From positions 59,474,854 to 59,538,853 of the forward strand of contig CM070580.1 in the NCBI GenBank assembly GCA_036346355.1: 64,000 nt of DNA. The letters are read 5' to 3'. The notes below the pieces were generated by a model. That model worked only from the letters and a program-made list of their open reading frames with translations. It had not been told where the DNA came from and searched no databases. Every line of letters starts with the position of its first letter. Positions within the stretch are counted from its first letter, which is position 1. This stretch comes from Rhipidocladum racemiflorum (lineage: Eukaryota > Streptophyta > Magnoliopsida > Poales > Poaceae). Of the stretch, positions 34,601-44,572 are shown one piece after another. Position numbers and translations under genes: made by a program.

Positions 34601-36743
34601 TTGTGTAGCTCATCCTTCTGTACTGTGATTTATTACTAATAAAAGGTGTATACAGGTTTTTATTTGGGCATACCTTGGAATAAACGATAATCCTCTGGTT
34701 GAGCTTGTGAGCAAAATATTTATATCACGTACTGTCTATGTCCTTGCTGTTACCAGAAAAATTGTCAATTTATTTCAGCTGTGTAGCTCGCTGATGGTTG
34801 TTTCTTTATTTGCAGTTGTCTCCTTTATAGCTCTTCTGGGTTTCTTAATATATGGTGGAAGGTAGCTTGTTTAACTTCTTTTGCACATATGTAGCTTTCA
34901 GTAAGTGATTTATTTGGAAGGTGTGTTTTTTCGTTTGTTTAGGCTATTTTTCATGCTGAGACGTTTCCCAATTGAATCAAAGGGACGGAGAAAGAAGCTT
35001 TATGAGGTCATTACACTATTTTTACATGTAGAGTTTACAAATTTCCTCTCCTGTTTGTAATATTAGGCTGTTGTGGAGAACAAATCCCATACTTCTGCTG
35101 GTCCATCTTGCACAACAACTTTCTGTTTCAGCAAACATTATTTCAACTTGAGTGGTGAAACATTGCAATTATTTGGATATCATAATTTTTACAGATGCAT
35201 GAATTGTTCTGTTTCTCTATGTCTAGCATAAGCTTCTCCGGTGCTGTAAACTGATGTGCTAACTGTGCATTTATGAAATGTTTGTCAGGTTGGGACTGTG
35301 ACAGCAATTTGCTTTACCTGTTTCCTGATAAGATGCATTGTGGTGAGTACATCTAATCTAACTACACACACACACACGGCTGCCTTGCGCCTCCCCCACC
35401 ATGTGGCACTAAACACTGTAGTTTCTACAGTGCTTAGCTACAGTTTTTCAAAAAAAATTTATTTTTTTAAAAAATTTAAAAAATATTTTTTAAACAGAAA
35501 AACGATATAAATTTTGTTTATTTTTTCTGAGGTTTTTCAGAAAACTATGTCCTCTCTATTAAAATATCTGGCTATCTCGACACTTCCGCCTGCAACAACG
35601 CGCGGGCCTGCGAAGCATCTAGTTCATTTGGTTCTTCTTGCCCAGCTCTTCTTCTAATTTTAGAAGTACTTTCAGGAATGATGCTTATTTCTTTATTAGC
35701 GGAAAAACTTAAGACTCTGATGTGGACACCTACAGAACAGCGGATATAAAATCACCAAATGTTATCAACTCTATCTTGAATGTCCACTCATGTCATTTTA
35801 CCCTAGTGTGTGTGGTATTTTCTCTTCGGTGTCATCTGTATTTTTATAATTTTGCTAATGCCAAATTAATATCAAATTTACTAAACTACAATTCAATACG
35901 TTTTTGTAAATACCAAATTGTAACTTTTGAAATTAGACGAGGCAACAGTTTAGAACACAAATTTACAGTTGCAGTTGCATAAGATGATATAGATGATTAA
36001 CTCCAATTTACAATTTTGCACTACAGCTTGGATATTGCCTTGTTGCAGTCTTGCAATCTGTGCTCACTAGCTTGCAGGTTGCGGGAGTTTTGCACCTAGA
36101 ACAATGGTCACTTGAGGACTGGATGCCACTGTGGCACTGCAAGTCCATGAGGGATCAGTGGGCAGTGGGCTTCTGTGGGGGTGTTGGGTTGCACAAGACC
36201 GGGCTGGACTAAATAGTAGTTCGTTCTACAACTAGAACATTAGTAATTGAGTACTTCGGTTTTTATGGCCCAATTACAATACCAAATATTGGTTTCCATT
36301 TAACTTCATACCATACTGACTACTAAATAAACCATAAATTTTTGGTAAAAACCAGTTAAGTATTTTTAGGTTTGTCTTGTTTTGGACACATTTAACTGCT
36401 ATAATTCACAGATCTAGTACGAGGTCTACATGTGTGCTTTTGTTTTCACTGATTTGTTTCATAAGTCCATAAATTTACACTGCTTTAATGTTATGATAGG
36501 TGGCAGTGTCATCATTTGATCCGGACCTCTCTCTTGAGGTTTTGGATCATCCAATCCTGGATTTCTTGTACTATATGGTAAGTATCATCAGAAGTCCATT
36601 GCCTTCTTAGTGCTAGCATTTATATTCTTATACGTTTATTTTCTCTACAGTTGACAGAGATATTGCCCTCTGCCCTTGTCCTATTCATCCTTCGCAAACT
36701 TCCTCCAAAACGAGTCTCAGCACAGTACAACTCTATTCGTTAG
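16694..36743 (+). CDS. TOM1/TOM3/THH1-family seven-pass membrane protein (11 exons)
   Basis: The exons I could place are 16694-16885, 33735-33825, 33903-33955, 34162-34254, 34353-34424, 34656-34728, 34816-34861, 34943-35006, 35289-35342, 36500-36577 and 36651-36743. Every intron is GT-AG and phases agree, giving 302 residues, the usual family length. Family blocks are WEEVNESPAWQDG (about residues 37-49), RVPEFGWTTQKVFHLMNF (about 72-90), LLDLPGLLFFSTYTLLVLFW (about 119-138), RRFPIESKGRRKKLYEVG (about 211-230) and LRKLPPKRVSAQY (near the C-terminus). About seven hydrophobic segments are visible. In Arabidopsis this family sits in the vacuolar membrane and is a host factor for tobamovirus RNA replication; its cell role is less clear. 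Intron 1 is 16,849 bp and full of transposons. The weakest junction is exon 6-7 (donor gtactg). The coding frame is intact; expression cannot be judged. Confidence 0.93.
16886..17867 (+). other. Intron 1, first part: nothing recognised
   Basis: About 1 kb of ordinary intronic sequence lies before the chromovirus insertion. Short ORFs at 17278-17663 have no family resemblance. Confidence 0.6.
17868..18318 (+). repeat. 5' LTR of the Reina-like element
   Basis: TGTTATGTGG...ttctaaca. It contains an internal duplication of about 81 bp (17955-18035 and 18036-18114) around gattggaataaa-ttcagatt, of the kind often found in U3 promoter regions. Confidence 0.9.
18322..18330 (+). promoter_or_regulatory. 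Primer-binding site of the Reina-like element
   Basis: tggtatcag follows the LTR end by three bases; the match to tRNA-Met then diverges (gagtcc). Confidence 0.65.
18363..22660 (+). pseudogene. Chromovirus gag-pol polyprotein with stops and frameshifts
   Basis: The start is taken at the ATG at 18363, inside the element. Seen in order: gag with a coiled-coil-like N-terminus; gag core about 18600-19060; a degenerate zinc knuckle starting CFNCDEKYVRGH near 19255; protease DSGSSHNFI near 19489; reverse transcriptase with VDYRALNERTVRDTFPIPVV (about 20119), KLDLRSGYHQVRM and FFDDILIF (about 20418); RNase H with VVECDASGAG (about 20845); integrase with VVDRFSKYAHFIAL (about 21664) and VSDRDSVFTSTFW (about 21783); and a chromodomain-like LIQWEDQPASAATWEDVEDF (about 22533). 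Defects: TAG at 18960-18962 and TAG at 20604-20606, both in frame and both where CAG would be expected; frameshifts near 20895, 21095, 21320, 21715 and 21885; further breaks near 22180. It cannot make a working polyprotein. Confidence 0.88.
22654..23104 (+). repeat. 3' LTR of the Reina-like element
   Basis: It is preceded by the purine tract gagggggggagaga and followed by the duplicate AATCC. Confidence 0.9.
23105..24839 (+). other. Intron 1, middle part: unclassified repeats, no gene
   Basis: Nothing codes here. The part 23600-24340 contains phrases often seen in grass transposon ends (ctggttcgggcctctcaccg, near 23747) and a short duplication around gctcgtggccgagcat (24146-24181), but I could not find terminal repeats. 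Confidence 0.4.
26153..27056. mobile_element. hAT-type non-autonomous element with taggcg arrays, 904 bp
   Basis: Termini aatgttcaaaaaagcg and cgcttttttgaacatt are inverted, flanked by the 8-bp duplication ATATTAGC (26145-26152 and 27057-27064). Both ends carry runs of cctaggcg/cgcctagg motifs. The GC-rich centre (26500-26850) has open frames in several phases but only low-complexity Arg/Gly/Ala/Pro sequence, so I do not call a gene. Confidence 0.8.
27639..30738 (-). mobile_element. 3.1-kb gypsy solo LTR, minus orientation
   Basis: It spans 3100 bp from TGTCGGGACCCG to GGGGTGTTACA with perfect duplication ACTAA (27634-27638 and 30739-30743). No internal sequence remains, so it is a solo LTR formed by recombination. 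Relatives of its 3' end occur at 59725-60090 and 61657-62238. On the minus strand its promoter half is 29000-30738 and contains the palindrome array described separately. Confidence 0.85.
29921..30358. repeat. Array of six 24-26-bp palindromes
   Basis: Near-perfect palindromes centred on gatc or gatt with ccgtt/aacgg arms lie at 29921-29946 (12-bp perfect arms), 29994-30019 (one mismatch per arm), 30057-30082 (imperfect), 30130-30155 (perfect 26-bp palindrome, arms aaccgttggatct), 30213-30238 (imperfect) and 30332-30358 (nearly perfect). Spacing is 63-119 bp. They sit in the U3 half of the solo LTR. Confidence 0.8.
31741..33734 (+). other. Intron 1, last part: no gene, one MITE candidate
   Basis: Non-coding AT-rich DNA leads to the exon 2 acceptor (tcttgcag, 33727-33734). 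The small ORFs at 32157-32348 and 33144-33419 have no recognisable family. Confidence 0.6.
32536..32974. mobile_element. Possible MITE
   Basis: The ends aagggacaattgtac and gtatttatccctt are imperfect inverted repeats, continued inward by ctctacttaaaaattgacc versus the complement of caatttttaaagtagtggg. About 440 bp without coding capacity. I found no convincing target duplication, so the class is open. Confidence 0.4.
35352..35622 (+). mobile_element. Possible 271-bp non-autonomous Helitron in intron 9
   Basis: It starts TCTAATCTAAC after an A and ends ...gaagcatCTAG before a T, which is the Helitron rule (5' TC, 3' CTRR, insertion between A and T). A GC-rich stretch able to form a short hairpin (cgcgggcctgcg) lies just before the CTAG. 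It begins nine bases after the exon 9 donor. Without a related copy this remains a candidate. Confidence 0.45.
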
Positions 36744-37504
36744 CAGGGATGGTTATGTTGCGGCAAGAATTCCACATAAATATGAAATTGCTCGACTTAC
36801 ATTGGACAGAGGCTGAATAGTTGAGTTGTGCTTTGAGAAGTACTTTCGATGGATCATCTTAATGTCATGCTCATGATGTTGAAGAGTTTCGGGGTTTTTT
36901 TTTTCTTGGCCCATTATTCTGTTCGCTATATTTCTCAAGCTTAGAATATCAGCAGATTATTTATACTTTATAATTCCTAACGAAACTAACAGTTGGAGAA
37001 TTAAATTGGATGATGTCGATAAATCAGATCTGTTCGAAATTTATTGGCACTGCCATTTTGTCTTGTATAGGATGTACTCCAGCAAGTCAAATTCAATTTC
37101 TTTTTGAAAGAAAATACCAGAAACAGAGTCCCATCTTTGGAACCCCGAAGGCTGAGAAGACATAACAAGCGAGGTGCCGACGAGTCTACAACCCTGCACG
37201 CCAGCTGGGAAGGCTCTGGTCCTTCAAATCAGGCCTGAACTGTGCATCAAGGAGTAATGCTACGGTGCGTTGACGCGGGTCGTCGCCGGCCAACGAGCTG
37301 GATTAACTATTTCTGTGGTCACATGTACAAATAAATAACCGCTGCCTCTCGATGTGGTGTCTGGTGGTGGGCTGGGTCGGCGAGTTGGGTGTTGTTGCGT
37401 GGAAGATGAACTTCAAATTGAACTCCATATCAATCATCTCACGTGTAGAAATAGAATGCACACATGCAAGACATTCCTGAACAAAAATAAAGTGGTATAC
37501 ATAT
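36744..37504 (+). other. 3' UTR and intergenic region
   Basis: The region after the TOM1-family stop codon is AT-rich with no further gene. A poly(A) signal could not be assigned with confidence. Confidence 0.5.
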
Positions 37505-40469
37505 TGTGACGGACCGCCTTTTCAGGGGTGCGTTTAAACTCCGAAATGACTACCCAGGGAGATTAGTCACCGGAAACCAAGTCGTTCATTACCCGCAAAA
37601 GAACGATACAACTGTTTTTACATCACATAGGGCCTAACGGCCTGAGTTTTCAAAGGAAGCGGCGAGCTTCAGGGTATATATTACATCACAAAAGAAAGTC
37701 ATCACAAAAGTAAAATCCACAGGCAAGTTGAGCGGAGATTGAGACTTAGAACCACACTGCTTCGTCATCCACGATCTCTTGGAAATCACCAACATCTTGA
37801 TACTCTAAAATGGGTTAATTAAGCAAGGGTGAGTACTACAACGTACTCAACAAGCCACACGGTGAAGCCTGATTACCACATGCAAGGGATAACAAGAGAT
37901 AGCCATATGTCTCATTTGGTGTATGCAAGTTTTCATAATTTTTGACATTTCATGTTTAAAACGTAAACCATACTAATAATATGAATAAGGGGGGGGTTCC
38001 AAAGTTATCTCCTTCCATACTTATTAATCCAAAAACTACTTGAGCTTAGGTTCGGGAGTCATCCCATTTTAACTCAGCTTCATTTACCGGAAGCACGGCG
38101 TATTCGAATACCATTTGATTCACTCTGCAGAGGTGTTCAGCTTTACCCACAAGATTCCACGATCGTTATGCCACGCGATTAACATGCAACTTTTATGCAT
38201 GCGGCCGGATCGAGGATTATCATAGCTTTTCGTTGGAGCTTTCCCCTTTAGCCCCTATCCGGTAGAGTTCTCGGTCCACATTAACCCGGGGTCCCCACTG
38301 GCCAGAGTGGAGTTCGCGATCCCGCTTACTGTGGACACCTACCGTTGTGAACCCGAAATGCCACATTTTCCTCGTGCACACTTTCGTTCCACCCCCATAA
38401 ATGCGGACCATCTCCCATACCGGGAAGGTAACCCTACTCCTATAGGTATTCCGGGGAAAGTACAATGTACCGAGCTACGTTGAGTCAAGCCAACGAAGTT
38501 GACCGGCCCAACCTGTGGTTGAACGATTTCTTAAGTTATTTACTTTTGCCCAAGGTTGTAAGTCCTTACTTTGTCATAGACCAAACCATTACATTCCACA
38601 GTCCCTTGGTATCCAACATACCACCATCCATTCATACCTTTGTATCAGTCCTCGGCCGGGGATCAGACTAACACCCATCCGGTAGTTAGCCCAATACTGT
38701 CCCCCGGACCGCAAACATTTCATAAACATTCCAACAATATCGACATTTCATGTTTTCATAAAATGGTGAATGATTATAGTAGTGACATCTAGCCGAATAA
38801 TGACAATAGTATTTTCTTAAGGTTACAAAGGATTATTAGGATTCAATATTTTTCAAGGAAGTTCCATGAGCCTTTTTGGCATTATCTAGCTATCATGTCA
38901 TTCAAACATACCATTTTGCGATATTTCAACATATAGTTCGGAAATAATGCGGTAGAAAATAACTATGAACTATTCTAGGAAACATTAGGTTCAACATGAT
39001 CAATGGAGTATGGCTTGCCTTGCGAGGCGGAGGGGTTCCCTAGTTCGGAGTTGGCGTAGTCGTACTCGGCTTCACGCTGGTCCGGCTCCGATTCCACGTA
39101 CTGCTCCTGTTCCTGTGTCGGTTCCGGGAGTTGGTACTGCTCGGGCGTCGGTTCTATCGTAAACAAACATCATAAAATAAATAATAAATAATACGAAAAG
39201 AAAGAAGAGAAAAGAAAAGAGAAAAACCGAGAGAGAAAAATAAGTCGGAAATAGGTTGGAGGGCGTTTTGGGAATTTTTGGAACTTAGTTTGGTGAAACA
39301 GAGGTCATATTTGAACTCAGGGGCTCGAAAGGGTTTGGAATATGTATTTTGGGCATTTTTGGGCATTTGGATATTTTTGGGACATTTTTGGATATTAAAA
39401 TGAATTAAAACGGATTTTGGAAATTAAATCCCGAAAAGAAATAGAAAGGAACACTGTTCATTTGGGCTGCCAGCAAAACGCTTTTGGCCCACGAAACTGA
39501 CGCGCGCGGCAAAGGCCATTGGGCTGGCCCATTTTCCACGGCCAGGCCGCCTGACAGGCGGGCCCGGGAGGTCAGCGGCGAGAGAGAGAGGGGAGGGGGA
39601 GACTGGCGGGTGGGCCACGGCGTGGCGGGCTGGCAGGTGGGGCTAGGGGTTTGCGGCGGGTGGAGTCTGGGCCGGAGCTGGCGGCGCGAGGCCGAGCGAG
39701 GTGCCGGAGGCGAGGAAGACGACGGGGAAAATGCGCCTTAGGGCACGGGAGCGCATGGGTCTTGGGCAAAAGAGAGAGGGGTTTACCCCATACCTAAAAC
39801 ACGGCACGGGAGGGGGCGGGCGGCGGCGGCGTCCGGCCGGAGACGGGGAAGACGCCCGTGGAACGGGTTCGGGAAGGCACGGGAGAGCTGGAGAGAGAGG
39901 GGAATTGAGAGAGAAGGTGGAGGCGAACTCGGCTAGCACGAAATGGCGGCCCAAGAGGGCTTAAATAGCCGGTGGGGAGGTGCGAGGTCTTCGGCTTGAT
40001 CATTGTGGCGGCAGAACGAGCGGAGCAGCGGCGATGGGACGGGGCGAGCGCGGCGCTAGCGCGGCGAGAGGTGGAGTGGGCTATGGGAGCTAGGGCGGCG
40101 TGAGGTGACAGCGGCGCAGGGTCACGGGCGGGCGCAGGCCTGCCATGGCAGAGCTCCACGAGGGAGATGCACAGTACGCACGCGTACTCGTGCGGGGGCG
40201 CGAGCGAGGGCGAGAGGCGGTCAACGCGGGCGGGCGCGGGCGAAGGTGGGTGGCGGCAAAGCGGGCGAGGCGCAAGGAGAGCGGGGAAGGCGTAAATGCC
40301 GAGAAGGGAAAGCGCCTGAGTGGCGAAACTTTCCAAAAACGGAAAGTTTCCAAATACTACTCAAATAAATCCAAATTTATTAAAAAAAAAATCCAAAAAA
40401 ATCAGAAAAAATCACAAAACGCAAATAAAGTCTAATTTAAATCAAATTTGAAACTTTTGGGGTATTTCA
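37505..40469 (-). repeat. 3' LTR of the minus-strand chromovirus
   Basis: On the minus strand it runs TGAAATACCCC...GGCGGTCCGTCACA, 2965 bp, directly after a polypurine tract (complement of acctaccccccttaaaa, 40470-40486). Open frames in its GC-rich part (39480-40350) are low-complexity and not called as genes. A related LTR in the other orientation ends at 57700. Confidence 0.8.
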
Positions 40470-40505
40470 ACCTACCCCCCTTAAAATAAATCTCGTCCCC
40501 GAGAT

Positions 40506-43388
40506 TCATTCCGCCTGGGGAAAGAGGTTGGGAAAATTCTGCTGCAATTCCGATTCCTTTTCCCATGTGGTTTCTGTAAGCGTGTGATTCTTCCACAGTA
40601 CTCGGCATACGCTGACATCTTTGTTTCGAAGTTTCCTTTCAACTGTCTCAATAATCCTGACTGGTTCCTCTGTATAGGTCAGATCATTCTGTAGGTCAAT
40701 TTCTTCTAACGGTATCTGCTCTGTGGGTTGTCGAAGACACTTCCTTAATTGTGACACATGGAATACATTGTGTACTCGTGATAATTCAGGACTTAACTGC
40801 AGTTTGTAGGCTACCTCTCCAATTCGGCTTATGATCTTATATGGCCCAACATATCTTGGTGCTAATTTTCCTTTAATCTGAAACCTATGCACGGGCTTGA
40901 ATGGTGTCACCTTCAGATACACAAAGTCTCCAACTTGGTAACTGATATCCTTTCGCCTGGTGTCTGCATAGTTCTTCTGTCGTCCTTGTGCTATCTTTAA
41001 GTTTTCTCTGATGATCTTTACATGAGCTTCTGCATCCTGCACAATCTGTGGCCCTAGTAATTGATTTTCTCCCACTTCAGTCCAATTCAAAGGGGTTCTG
41101 CACTTTCTTCCGTAAAGTGCCTCAAATGGTGCCATTTGTAAACTGGCCTGGTAACTGTTATTGTACGAGAATTCTGCAAAAGGTAGGCAAGTAACCCAAG
41201 ATGCTCCATATGTCAGGGCACAGGCTCTCAACATATCTTCCAATATCTGGTTGACTCTTTCTGTCTGTCCATCTGTCTGTGGATGGTATGCTGTACTGAA
41301 GTTCAAGTCTGTCCCCATGGCTTCATGTAGACTCTTCCAGAATTTTGATGTGAACTGGGCTCCTCGGTCTGACACAATCTTTTTGGGAATTCCATGTAAT
41401 CTGACTATCTGTGTTAGGTATAGCTCTGCTAGCTTATCCTTGCCATAGGTCTGCTTGACTGGTATGAAATGTGCTACTTTAGTCAATTTGTCAATTATTA
41501 CCCATATGGAATCAAATCCTTGTTGTGCTTTGGGTAGTCCTGTAATAAAGTCCATTCCAATTTCATCCCACTTCCATTCAGGGATTGGTAGGGGTTGTAA
41601 CATTCCAGCTGTTTTCTGATGATCGATCTTAACCTTTCGGCATACGTCACAACACAGCACGTGCTCGGCTATCTCTTTCTTCATGCCTTTCCACCAATAT
41701 TCATTCTTCAAATCATTGTACATCTTCATACTGCCTGGGTGTATGGTGAGTTGAGATGAGTGAGCTTCTATCAAAATCAATCCTCTTATATCTTTATTTT
41801 TGGGAACACATACACGATCACGGAATCGTAATATGCCTTGTCCATCTTCCGAGAATTCTGAAGGTCCGTTTATACTCATTTCTTTGCGATACTGCTGGAT
41901 TTCTTCATCTTCTTGTTGAGCTGTTTTAATTTGACTGAGTAGGTCTGATTGAATTGTAATGGAGGCTAAAAATCCTTTCTCCACTATCTATAAGTTTAAC
42001 CGTTCCATTTCAAATTGTAGCTGCTGTGAGATGTCAGTTGTCATGGCTATGTGGTGGCATGACTTTCTACTTAACGCGTCTGCTACCACGTTAGCCTTTC
42101 CGGGGTGGTATTGTATCTCTAAGTCGAAGTCATTGATTAGTTCTAACCATCTTATTTGTCTGATATTCAGGTTTGGTTGAGTAAACACATACTTCAAGCT
42201 CTTGTGGTCTGTGAATACGTCGCAGTGATTTCCCAATAAGTAATGTCTCCAGATCTTAAGTGCATGCACCACTGAAGCTAATTCCATGTCATGAGTTGGG
42301 TAGTTCTCTTCATGTGGTCTTAACTGTCGAGAAGCATAAGCAATTACTTTCCCGTCTTGCATCAGAACACAGCCTAATCCCTGTTTTGATGCGTCGCAGT
42401 AAATCTGAAACTCCCTGCTTGGGTCAGGAAGTACAAGTACTGGTGTTGAGGTTAATTTTGCCTTCAAAGTCTGGAAACTCTTCTCACATTCTTCTGTCCA
42501 CCGATAAGGTTTATCCTTTTTGAGAAGCTGGGTTAGAGGTTTGGAAATTTTGGAAAAACCTTCAATGAACCTTCGATAATATCCAGCTAGTCCTAGGAAA
42601 CTTCTGATTTCTCTTACTGTCGTGGGTTGCTTCCATTCCATCACTGCTTCTATCTTTGTTGGGTCCACTTTCACTCCTTCGGTGATGATGTGTCCTAGAA
42701 ATGCAATTTCTCTCATCCAAAAGTCACATTTGGAGAACTTGGCATACAATTGATGTTCCCTGAGTCTTTCTAGAATCATATGTAGATGTTCTTGATGCTC
42801 TTCCTCTGTCTTTGAGTAAACCAGAATGTCATCTAGAAATACTACGATGAATCGGTCTAGGTAGTCCATACACACTTTATTCATCAAGTTCATGAAATAA
42901 GCTAGGGCGTTTGTGAGTCCGCATGGGACCACTGTGAACTCATATAGTCCGTATCGAGTGGTGAACGCTGTCTTTTCCCTGTCCTGTTCTCTGACCTTCA
43001 GCTGATAGTATCCGGTCCTTAAGTCTATCTTCGAGAAAATCTTAGCTCCTTTGAGCTGATCGAATAAGTCGTCAATCCGAGGTAAGGGGTACTTATTCTT
43101 TATGGTTGCGGCGTTCAGCGCTCTGTAATCCAAGCAGAGCCTTAAGCCTCCATCTTTCTTAGGAACAAATAAGACTGGAAAGGACCATGGTGATATGCTT
43201 GATCGGATAAATTCCTTCTCCAATAATTCGTCCAGTTGCTTCTTGAGTTCTCTTAACTCCATTGCCGACATTGGGTATTGGCGCTTGGTGACTGGTACTG
43301 TTCCTGGTGCCAGTTCTATGGTTAGCTCTATACTCCTGTCTAGGGGTCTTCCTGGTAATTCTTCTGGAAAAACGTCTGGGTATTCGTG
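40506..43388 (-). pseudogene. Chromovirus pol: reverse transcriptase, RNase H, integrase, chromodomain
   Basis: Reading from 43388 downward: DVFPEELPGRPLDR, then reverse transcriptase with LDYRALNAATIKNKYPLPRI and VFLDDILVYSK; RNase H with YCDASKQGLGCVL and FTDHKSLKYVF; the PGKANVVADALSRK hinge; the HHCC integrase finger (C-x2-C reading CDVCRK); the integrase core with MDFITGLPKAQQG, VSDRGAQFTSKFW and TAYHPQTDGQTERVN; a GPY/F-like module (PRYVGPYKIISRIG); and a chromodomain-like tail with LWKNHTLTETTWEKESEL. One in-frame TAG (41988-41990) splits it between RNase H and integrase; otherwise it is one frame. The missing N-terminal half makes it non-functional. Confidence 0.9.
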
Positions 43389-44572
43389 CTTGTTCGTCGT
43401 TCGTTCGTCATTGTTCGTCGTTCGTTCTTCGTTCGTCGGTTAGTAATTTTTATAATTATATTTTTGTCAGTATAATTTATATAAATGTATGAAAATTATA
43501 GGTAGTCTTAAAAAACTGTTATAGTAATCTAAAACAATGTATTATGTAAATAATTTTGTTCTACGCATAATATATGGAATTATGTGTGAATAATGTTGTA
43601 TATGTGCAAAAAATATTGTTACGTAATATAATATTGGCCTAGAAATATATTAGTTGCAATATTAATTTATTAGAGCAAAAAAATGTATTGTTGGTTGGGC
43701 AAAATAAACATAGTAGTTATTAATTATTTATGAGACTAAAAAAAGTAGGTTTACACAGAAAGAAAAATGATATGTATAGAAAAAGTAGAAAAGAACTGGA
43801 AAAATTGCTGCGGACACAGAAAAATTGTTAAGGTATCAACTAAAATGTAGTATGCTATTTGAAAGTTATTATGCAAATATTGTTAGGATATGAACTAAAT
43901 ATTGCAGCACACACCGGAAAATTGTTAGGGTATCAACTAAACGTAATTTCAATTTTCTCGTCAATTATTTAAATCGAATATATTCAAATGGTCATAACTT
44001 TTGTTCCATAAGTTCAAATTGAGTGAAACAAGTTTCTAAAATCATAGAAAAAAGAATTACAGTTTGAACTCTAGTTTAAAATAGAATTCAAATTGAAAGT
44101 GCAATTGAAATTCAAAAAAAAAAATGAGACAGTATTCTTTAGAATCCTTATGTCTTAAGTTGATCATGTGATATCAATTTCCTAATTAGGTTTGATTTGA
44201 AAGCATTAAATAATAAAACTGGTTTAACTTGATCATGTGATATCCAAATGATGTAGAATAAGTATATTTGTGTTAATTAGACACTATAGAACAAGTGGTA
44301 GGAAACCGTTGAAATTATTTTCTTTCACGCAGAATGTATTAATGTAGGTATGGATCATTTATATATGTACGTACTTCAGTAATGTCGTTATGTTAGTTCT
44401 TATTTTTCCCCCAAAAAATAGTTAGTTCTTGGTTGTAAGGAATAAACAAGGTGGCAAGTTCTGTTAGTGAAAACTAGATGTATGCATAATTTCTCGGGTG
44501 TACATAATTATATTATTGTTGCCATTATTTCGTATGTAAAATGTTATAAAATATTTGTAATATCCAGTAGGT
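43389..44572 (+). other. AT-rich leader of the MULE-type cluster; (TTCG)n at its edge
   Basis: A short ttcgtcgttcg simple repeat (43389-43440) marks the junction with the chromovirus. The rest is AT-rich, non-coding, and precedes the transposase on the same strand. I found no terminal inverted repeat. Confidence 0.5.

Larger units (their letters stand above)
37505..43388 (-). mobile_element. Tekay/Del-like chromovirus, minus orientation, 5' half missing
   Basis: The element keeps its 3' LTR (37505-40469), polypurine tract and the pol region from reverse transcriptase to chromodomain. Upstream of the reverse transcriptase start (43388) homology ends abruptly at a ttcg-repeat. Gag, protease and the 5' LTR are absent. 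Nearly 3-kb LTRs and the chromodomain tail fit Tekay/Del chromoviruses. Confidence 0.85.

Noticed and set aside
39484..40435. Several ORFs up to 180 residues
   Set aside because: They lie inside the chromovirus LTR and reflect its base composition.
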